Source: CAZIAK01 sp964537035
GTDB taxonomy: Bacteria; Planctomycetota; B15-G4
NCBI GenBank assembly: GCA_964537035.1
Contig: CAZIAK010000065.1
Coordinates: 1 to 18,277 of the forward strand
DNA: 18,277 nucleotides
Direction: 5' to 3'
Part shown: piece after piece, positions 13,831 to 18,277 of the stretch
Layout of the letters: each line of letters opens with the position of its first letter
Position numbering within the stretch: the first letter of the stretch is position 1
The notes under the pieces: generated by a model
Databases searched by the model: none
Told to the model about the DNA's origin: nothing
Seen by the model: only the letters and a program-made list of their open reading frames with translations
Translations under genes and position numbers: made by a program

Positions 13831-16257
13831 ATGTTGCGTTCCCTTTTGTGCTGCAGTTGTCTCGCCCTGCTCTTCTGGTCTGTCCTCGCGACCTCCGCGT
13901 CAGCCCAGGACTTCTGGCAAGGGGATGACATCACCACCTGGGACGAAGACATCGACGGTCCCCTGCCCCGCTGGCGCGAAGGGGGCACACCGGCTGACGA
14001 TCCGAACCAGTCGCTCACACCCATGGCGGTGAAGTTCTCGCAGTACGGCATGGCGCCCACTTCAGGGCTCATCGCCTCGCCGCCCGAGTACAGCCCTTGC
14101 GACGGAGTGATCTTCAGATACAGCTCGAGCAGTTGGGCCTCTGTGGTGGTCGACTGCGTGGCGGCGCTCACCGGCGACCCCGCCGATGATGAGATCGCCT
14201 ATGTGGTGGTGGGCGGTGCGACCCAGCAGGCCACGGCGACGAGCCAGTTCATCGTCGCCGGCGCAGACATGACCAAGGTCGTCTTCACCGTCAAGGGCAC
14301 CGACTCGATCTGGCTGCGCGACTACGGCCCGCACTTCGTCTGGCAGTCGGGCGCGTTGACCATCGCCGACAGCCACTACTACCCGAGCCGTCCCAAGGAC
14401 AACTTCATCCCCACGCGCTTGGCTGAGGACTTCTACACCATGCCGGCCTACCCCATGGGCCTGTACTACTCGGGGGGCAACTTTCAGCCGGGCCCAGATC
14501 GCCAGGGCTTCATCACCTCGTTGATCAACCAGGACAACCCGGGCTTCGGCACGGCCTACCTTGAAGAGCTCTACAACTCCTACCAGGGCATCGACACGCT
14601 GCACATCATGCCCCGCTTGCCCGGCAGCGTAGATGGCACGGGCCACATCGACATGTGGATGTACCTGGTCGATGAGGACGACGTGATCATCTCCCAGTTC
14701 TTGCCAGGCTCGAACGCCACCGCCATCGAGATCACCAACAACGCGGTGCTCTACATGCAGTCGCTGGGCTTCACGGTCACCCGGGTCCCGGCCTGGAACC
14801 AGGGCAACACTCACTACACCTACACCAACGCGTATCGGGTCAATGATCGCATCTTCATTCCGACCTATGGCGAGGGCAACCCTGACTACCTCGACGACGA
14901 CGCGGTGGCCCTGGCCGCCTGGCAAGCCTCGGCCGGCGTGGGGGTGGAGATCGTGCCCATCAACTGCTACTCGATCATCCCGGCGGCGGGGGCGATTCAT
15001 TGCATCGTCATGCAGAAACCCCGCTACACCAACGCCGTGCCCGCGGCCCACGTGATCGCCCCTGATGGCGGCGAGCTGCTGGCCACAGGGCAGACCACTG
15101 AGCTGGCCTGGGTGGCGACGGACGACGTGGCCGTGACCTCGGTCGACCTGCGCTACTCGACAGATGGTGGGGCCACCTTCCCCCACGTGATCGCACTGGC
15201 AGAGCCGAACGACGGCTTCTTCGACTGGACCGTACCTGCGGAGACAGAGGCCGATGTGGTCGTCTCGGCGACCGCCGCCGACGTCGACCTCAACGCCGTG
15301 GTGGCTGTGAGCGAGACGGCCTTCGAGATTTGCCCTGACGCGCGCACGACCTACGACTTCAGCACCGGTGCGGGAGTCGACAAGTGGGCTTGGGGATTCG
15401 ACAGCCCCAACTGGGCCTCGCTCGACGGCGTGCGCTACCCGGTGACGACAGCCATCGACGCTCTGGTGCCTGGCGCCTACGCTGCCCTGGCTCTGTCGGA
15501 CGCCACGGCGGGCGATGCAGACGCCAACCGTTACATCGCCAACAAGCCCACCAGCACCCGAGAGTCGACCCACGTCTTCGACTTCACCTTGAACGAACCC
15601 GTGGGCTCGATCCGCGACATCGAGATCCTGTGGGAAGGCTATGGCGACGTGTGCCAACAGCAGGAGGTCTACGTCTGGGATGACGTGGCGGGCAACTGGA
15701 GTGACGGCGCGGGCGACGTGGGCGAGAACGCCTACATGGCCAACTACGCTGGCAACCGGGACGACCTGCTCATCGGTCACATCAGGTCAGACTTCGGTCG
15801 CTACGTGGGCCTCGACGGTGTGATCACGGTGATGGTCTACTCCGATCGCTCGGGCCAGGAGAACTTCCACGACTACATGTCGGTGAGTGTGATCGCCGAC
15901 GGCTGCCAGCAAGATCTGGGCTTCGGCGGGCCGGGCAGCATCGTGGCCAGTCTGTGTGGCGACATCACCTCGCCAGGCTCGACGGGAACCTACGAGCTGA
16001 GCGGTGCGGCGCCGTCGGCGCCTGTGTTCTTGTTCGTTGGCGATACCAACAACCCGACCTTGATCAAGGGCGGCTTCCTGGTGCCCTTCCCCTACCTGAT
16101 GGTGATCGAAGGCTTGTCCACGGATGGAAGCGGTCAGGCGTCCCTGTCCGTGCCCGGTGGCGGGGGGGCTCCCCTCACGCTGTTCGTCCAATCTGTCGTT
16201 CCCAATGGCGGCGTGTATGAGTTCAGCAACGCGCTGGCTGTGATCCTCGGCCTCTGA
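13831..16257 (+). CDS. Secreted peptidylarginine-deiminase-type enzyme with Ig-like and shared C-terminal domains
   Basis: This is an 808-residue exported protein. ATG 13831 follows GGGAG by 8 bases and opens a signal peptide (MLRSLLCCSCLALLFWSVLA, cut near SAQ). In-frame ATGs at 13759 and 13771 would only add residues before it. Residues about 85-400 are the PAD_porph/agmatine-deiminase fold with the full catalytic set: D164 in WLRDYGP, H272 and D274 in GHIDMW, and C391 in AIHCIVMQ. The spacing is close to that of the Porphyromonas gingivalis enzyme. The family converts arginine or agmatine guanidines to ureido groups plus ammonia. Export favours a protein or peptide substrate, which is inference. 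Then come an Ig-like segment (about 404-505, with DLRYSTDGG), a beta-rich, probably jelly-roll domain (about 508-692) and the tail shared with the proteins at 466 and 2617 (about 697-808). Confidence 0.9.
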   Translation: MLRSLLCCSCLALLFWSVLATSASAQDFWQGDDITTWDEDIDGPLPRWREGGTPADDPNQSLTPMAVKFSQYGMAPTSGLIASPPEYSPCDGVIFRYSSSSWASVVVDCVAALTGDPADDEIAYVVVGGATQQATATSQFIVAGADMTKVVFTVKGTDSIWLRDYGPHFVWQSGALTIADSHYYPSRPKDNFIPTRLAEDFYTMPAYPMGLYYSGGNFQPGPDRQGFITSLINQDNPGFGTAYLEELYNSYQGIDTLHIMPRLPGSVDGTGHIDMWMYLVDEDDVIISQFLPGSNATAIEITNNAVLYMQSLGFTVTRVPAWNQGNTHYTYTNAYRVNDRIFIPTYGEGNPDYLDDDAVALAAWQASAGVGVEIVPINCYSIIPAAGAIHCIVMQKPRYTNAVPAAHVIAPDGGELLATGQTTELAWVATDDVAVTSVDLRYSTDGGATFPHVIALAEPNDGFFDWTVPAETEADVVVSATAADVDLNAVVAVSETAFEICPDARTTYDFSTGAGVDKWAWGFDSPNWASLDGVRYPVTTAIDALVPGAYAALALSDATAGDADANRYIANKPTSTRESTHVFDFTLNEPVGSIRDIEILWEGYGDVCQQQEVYVWDDVAGNWSDGAGDVGENAYMANYAGNRDDLLIGHIRSDFGRYVGLDGVITVMVYSDRSGQENFHDYMSVSVIADGCQQDLGFGGPGSIVASLCGDITSPGSTGTYELSGAAPSAPVFLFVGDTNNPTLIKGGFLVPFPYLMVIEGLSTDGSGQASLSVPGGGGAPLTLFVQSVVPNGGVYEFSNALAVILGL

Positions 16258-16264
16258 AACTGAC

Positions 16265-16278
16265 GGGAGAGAGCTCCC
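16265..16278 (+). terminator. Small hairpin 7 bases after the deiminase stop
   Basis: GGGAG (16265-16269), loop AGAG, CTCCC (16274-16278). It is short and has no T-run. It may act with the larger stem at 16339 in shielding the 3' end. Confidence 0.3.
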
Positions 16279-16338
16279 CGACGGCCGGTCCGCACTGAAG
16301 GCACTTTCGCGAGTTCACGGTGTGCGGCCCGGGCTGGC

Positions 16339-16383
16339 GGTCGCAGCGAGGATTGTTCACTTCGGTGCGCTCTCGCTGCGGCC
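16339..16383 (+). terminator. 12-bp stem with UUCG-capped apex downstream of the deiminase gene
   Basis: GGTCGCAGCGAG (16339-16350) pairs with CTCGCTGCGGCC (16372-16383) over all 12 positions, one being G-U. Inside the 21-base loop, CAC-TTCG-GTG forms a further stem closed by the very stable C(UUCG)G tetraloop. The following bases contain only a weak T-cluster. Terminator or stabilising 3' structure is the likeliest role; a small structured RNA is the alternative. Confidence 0.45.
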
Positions 16384-16403
16384 TGCTGGCGTTTCTCAGA
16401 ACG

Positions 16404-16454
16404 ACGACATTTCGCGACAGGCGTGACGTCATATCGCTAGTGACGAGATGTCGT
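16404..16454 (+). promoter_or_regulatory. Nested dyads, possible activator binding site
   Basis: ACGACAT (16404-16410) is complementary to ATGTCGT (16448-16454). Inside it CGTCA (16427-16431) is complementary to TGACG (16441-16445), and TGACGTCA (16424-16431) is itself a palindrome. The dyads lie about 80-120 bases upstream of the sigma-54-like -24 box at 16526, where enhancer-binding proteins usually bind. The symmetry is seen; the role is inferred. Confidence 0.3.
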
Positions 16455-16466
16455 GCGTCTGGTGGT

Positions 16467-16483
16467 CTGGCACGTAGTTGGTT
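16467..16483 (+). promoter_or_regulatory. Second, weaker sigma-54-like element
   Basis: CTGGCACG is an exact -24 box. At the right distance the -12 position reads TGGT instead of TTGC, losing the important GC. Either this is a degenerate tandem promoter or a decoy binding site, or the -24 match is chance. Confidence 0.15.
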
Positions 16484-16524
16484 AAGTCATGAAGGGCTAG
16501 TTGTTTACGACGTGATCCCTGTGT

Positions 16525-16541
16525 TTGGCACGGTGTTCGCA
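16525..16541 (+). promoter_or_regulatory. Sigma-54-like promoter of the AhpD-like gene
   Basis: TTGGCACG-GTGT-TCGCA matches the sigma-54 consensus TGGCACG-N4-TTGC with one mismatch (TCGC for TTGC). It keeps the essential GG (16527-16528) and GC (16539-16540) exactly 10 bases apart. Transcription would start near 16552, giving a leader of about 44 bases before the ATG at 16596. If real, expression needs RpoN and an ATP-dependent enhancer-binding protein. Confidence 0.5.
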
Positions 16542-16595
16542 ATGGTCTCCGCCAGAGTCGCAAGCCGCGGCTCACCACCTCTCGGAGACCAAACG

Positions 16596-17156
16596 ATGAC
16601 CGCCACACTGTCCCGCCTGACCCTGGTTGACCCCGCCACCGCCACCGGCCCGATCAAGGCCGTCCTCGACGGCGTGCAGCAGCAGATGGGCGGCGTGCCC
16701 AACTTCTTGCGGGCCTTGGCCCCTTCTCCCGCCGCCCTCGAGGCTTTCCTCGCGCTCAACAGCAAGCTGCACCAGGGCACTCTCGATCGTCAGATCGGTG
16801 AGCGCATCGCCCTGGTGACCGCCGAGACCAACGGCTGCCAGTACTGCGTGTCGGCCCACACTGAGCTGGCCAGCAAGGCTGGCCTGGACGAGAGCGAGAT
16901 CACGGCCGCTCGTCGCGGTGGGTCCAGCGACCCAAAGGCCGCCGCTGCGGTGGGCTTCACCATGGCCGTCCTCGACAACAAGGGCGACGTGACCACTGCT
17001 GAACTCGATGCCTTGCGCACTGCAGGCTTCAGCGATGGCGAGATCGCCGAGATCATCACTCACATCGGGTTGAACACGCTGACCAACACCCTGGGCAAGA
17101 TCGGTCAGATCGACATCGACTGGCCCGAGGTCGCCCTGCTCGGATCGGACGACTGA
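16596..17156 (+). CDS. AhpD-like carboxymuconolactone decarboxylase family protein
   Basis: This is a 186-residue all-helical cytoplasmic protein. ATG 16596 follows GGAG by 8 bases; earlier in-frame starts lie in the promoter region. The CMD/AhpD signature is complete: E69, C81-x2-C84 (CQYC) and H88. It has the same spacing as the Glu-Cys-Cys-His relay of Mycobacterium AhpD, with Tyr83 in place of AhpD's middle His. The pair of cysteines suggests thiol-dependent peroxidase or disulfide reductase activity rather than true carboxymuconolactone decarboxylation. The substrate is unknown. A thioredoxin lies two genes downstream and could be its reductant, which is inference. The sigma-54-like promoter at 16525 points to conditional expression. 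Confidence 0.88.
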   Translation: MTATLSRLTLVDPATATGPIKAVLDGVQQQMGGVPNFLRALAPSPAALEAFLALNSKLHQGTLDRQIGERIALVTAETNGCQYCVSAHTELASKAGLDESEITAARRGGSSDPKAAAAVGFTMAVLDNKGDVTTAELDALRTAGFSDGEIAEIITHIGLNTLTNTLGKIGQIDIDWPEVALLGSDD

Positions 17157-17164
17157 CCGCCTCC

Positions 17165-17198
17165 GGGAGCGGGGGGCGTCTCGGCGCCCTTCGCTCCC
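17165..17198 (+). terminator. Strong hairpin after the AhpD-like gene
   Basis: GGGAGCG (17165-17171) pairs with CGCTCCC (17192-17198), and GGGCG (17174-17178) with CGCCC (17185-17189). The GG/TT between them can form G-U pairs, giving about 14 pairs over a 6-base loop, 8 bases past the stop. No T-run follows. It probably separates this gene from the flavoprotein gene at 17308. Confidence 0.5.
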
Positions 17199-17307
17199 CG
17201 CAGCTCGCGGCCGCCCGCGCCCTTGCCCGCGTGCGCCCCCGCTCTCCCCTCGCTCACCCTGCCGTGGCTTCGTCTTGTGTGACGGAGCGCTCCGATCGGA
17301 GAACACC

Positions 17308-17877
17308 ATGTCCCGTCGCTACACCGAGATCGTCTTCACGCCCACCGTGGTCGCCGCACAAGAACGTGGGGGAGTCCGGGGGCCGGCGAGCCGCATGGAG
17401 CACGTCGCCATCGACGATGTGCACCTCGACGCTGGGGTCGCCGAGTTCATCGCCGCCCGGGATTCGTTCTACATGGCCAGCAACTCCGAGAGCGGCTGGC
17501 CCTACCTGCAGCACCGAGGCGGTCCCCAGGGATTCGTGAAGGTCATCGACCAGCGCACCCTCGCCTTCGCGGATTTTCGCGGCAACCTGCAGCTCGTGTC
17601 CACGGGCAACCTGGACCACGACGACCGCGTGTCCCTCTTCTTCATGGACTACCCGGGGCGGCGACGACTGAAAGTCATGGCCCGGGCTCGGGTGGTGCTG
17701 CCCGCTGACGAACCGGAGCTGGCTCGACAGGTCGAAGACCCGAACTACCGAGCCCGCATCGAACGGCTCTTCGTCTTCACCGTCGAGGCCTTCGACTGGA
17801 ACTGCCCCCAGCACATCACCCCGCGCTTCACCGCCGCAGAGCTGGACCAAACGTCTGGCCCCGGCGCCGAGGCGTGA
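17308..17877 (+). CDS. Pyridoxamine 5'-phosphate oxidase-family flavoprotein
   Basis: This 189-residue soluble protein has the split-barrel, FMN-binding PPOX fold. ATG 17308 has GGAGA 5 bases upstream; an in-frame GTG at 17275 lacks such support. The segment FYMASNSESGWPYLQHRGG (about residues 50-68) gives the first strands and the phosphate-side loop. GFVKVIDQRTLAFADFRGN and DRVSLFFMDYPGRRRLKVMARARVV follow in the order seen in the PPOX-related proteins usually annotated 'pyridoxamine 5'-phosphate oxidase family'. True PNP oxidase activity is not implied; many members are FMN- or F420-dependent reductases or haem binders. The thioredoxin gene begins 51 bases downstream with no hairpin between, so the two may share a transcript. 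Confidence 0.87.
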   Translation: MSRRYTEIVFTPTVVAAQERGGVRGPASRMEHVAIDDVHLDAGVAEFIAARDSFYMASNSESGWPYLQHRGGPQGFVKVIDQRTLAFADFRGNLQLVSTGNLDHDDRVSLFFMDYPGRRRLKVMARARVVLPADEPELARQVEDPNYRARIERLFVFTVEAFDWNCPQHITPRFTAAELDQTSGPGAEA

Positions 17878-17928
17878 CCCCGCGGCCCTCAACCCACCAC
17901 GGACTCCCACCCATCGAAGGCACTGATC

Positions 17929-18273
17929 ATGAGCACCTCATCCGGCGCGGTGCACCTCACCGCTCCACTGTTCGACACCCTCACCGCCCCAGGGGCAGGA
18001 CCGATCCTGGTGGACTTCTGGGCCAGCTGGTGCCCGCCCTGTCGAGCCATCGCGCCGGCCATCGACGCCCTCGCCGACGAGTTCGCCGGACAGGTCGCCG
18101 TGGCCAAGCTGGACATCGACGCCCACGGTGAGATCGCCGAACGGCTCGGCGTGGCGTCCATCCCCACGCTGATCCTCTTCGACAACGGCGTCGAGGTGGA
18201 ACGGCTCGTGGGAGGACTGCCCAAGCCCGAACTCAGCGATCGGCTGACGGCCCTGGCGGCTCGACCGAGCTAG
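17929..18273 (+). CDS. Thioredoxin with CPPC active site
   Basis: This is a 114-residue cytoplasmic thioredoxin, normal length for the family. ATG 17929 follows GAAGG by 8 bases. DFWASWCPPC puts the redox cysteines at C35 and C38, and the cis-proline is P79 in SIPTLILF. The closing VGGLPK occupies the usual GxxxK-type helix start. The active site is CPPC rather than the CGPC of classic TrxA; Pro for Gly at this position alters redox potential in studied variants. It has no signal peptide, so it is not a periplasmic TlpA/ResA type. It lies close behind the PPOX gene and could recycle the AhpD-like protein encoded before it. Confidence 0.93.
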   Translation: MSTSSGAVHLTAPLFDTLTAPGAGPILVDFWASWCPPCRAIAPAIDALADEFAGQVAVAKLDIDAHGEIAERLGVASIPTLILFDNGVEVERLVGGLPKPELSDRLTALAARPS

Positions 18274-18277
18274 CAGC

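Larger units (their letters stand above)
16258..16595 (+). other. 338-base intergenic region with 3' hairpins and a sigma-54-like promoter
   Basis: The frame of the downstream gene is open back to 16320, but no ribosome binding site or protein-like sequence supports a start before 16596. The region contains GGGAG/CTCCC at 16265-16278, a long stem at 16339-16383, nested dyads at 16404-16454 and two TGGCACG elements at 16468 and 16526. These are listed separately. Confidence 0.6.

Noticed and set aside
14062..15780. Long leftward open frame (about 570 codons) opposite the deiminase gene
   Set aside because: The plus strand encodes an enzyme with an intact catalytic set. The antisense sequence is Val/Arg/His/Gly-rich without any motif.

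Overview
The window is about 18 kb of GC-rich bacterial chromosome, densely coding. It has ATG/GTG starts behind clear GGAG-type ribosome binding sites and many secreted or lipid-anchored products. The mix suggests a marine-type, Gram-negative, Planctomycetota-like bacterium: FG-GAP and parallel beta-helix secreted proteins that end in a common beta-rich tail, beside a 2-oxoacid:ferredoxin oxidoreductase operon. The phylum is an inference from protein style; no rRNA or marker gene is present. I saw no tRNA, rRNA, CRISPR array, insertion sequence or integrase gene.

Layout. Positions 1-50 hold the first 16 codons of a leftward exported protein. A 415-base non-coding gap with several inverted repeats leads into a secreted FG-GAP/VCBS protein (466-2538, +). 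It converges on a secreted beta-helix protein (2617-3924, -). That gene diverges from a secreted protein with a cysteine-rich C-terminal third (4042-5448, +). A leftward, overlapping five-gene operon (9246 down to 5451) follows: MinD-like P-loop ATPase, fused ferredoxin/TPP beta subunit, gamma subunit, VorB-type alpha subunit and a 69-residue Cys/His protein. The three central genes form an oxidoreductase that interconverts a 2-oxoacid and its acyl-CoA using ferredoxin.

Rightward from 9463 come a lipoprotein with a gluzincin-type zinc-peptidase signature, a TauE/SafE-type membrane transporter, and a 548-residue exported protein of unknown function. Next is a 357-base leader rich in small hairpins, then a secreted peptidylarginine-deiminase-type enzyme (13831-16257) with Ig-like, beta-rich and common-tail domains. 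The last 2 kb hold a redox group: an AhpD-like carboxymuconolactone decarboxylase family protein behind a sigma-54-like promoter, a PPOX-fold flavoprotein and a thioredoxin.

The points most worth following are: the C-terminal domain shared by three otherwise unrelated exported proteins (a candidate sorting or anchoring tag); the complete catalytic set of the secreted deiminase; the P-loop ATPase and the tiny Cys/His protein flanking the oxidoreductase genes; the sigma-54-like promoter with upstream dyads; and repeated 3' hairpins without U-tracts. I found no clear defence system or mobile element.
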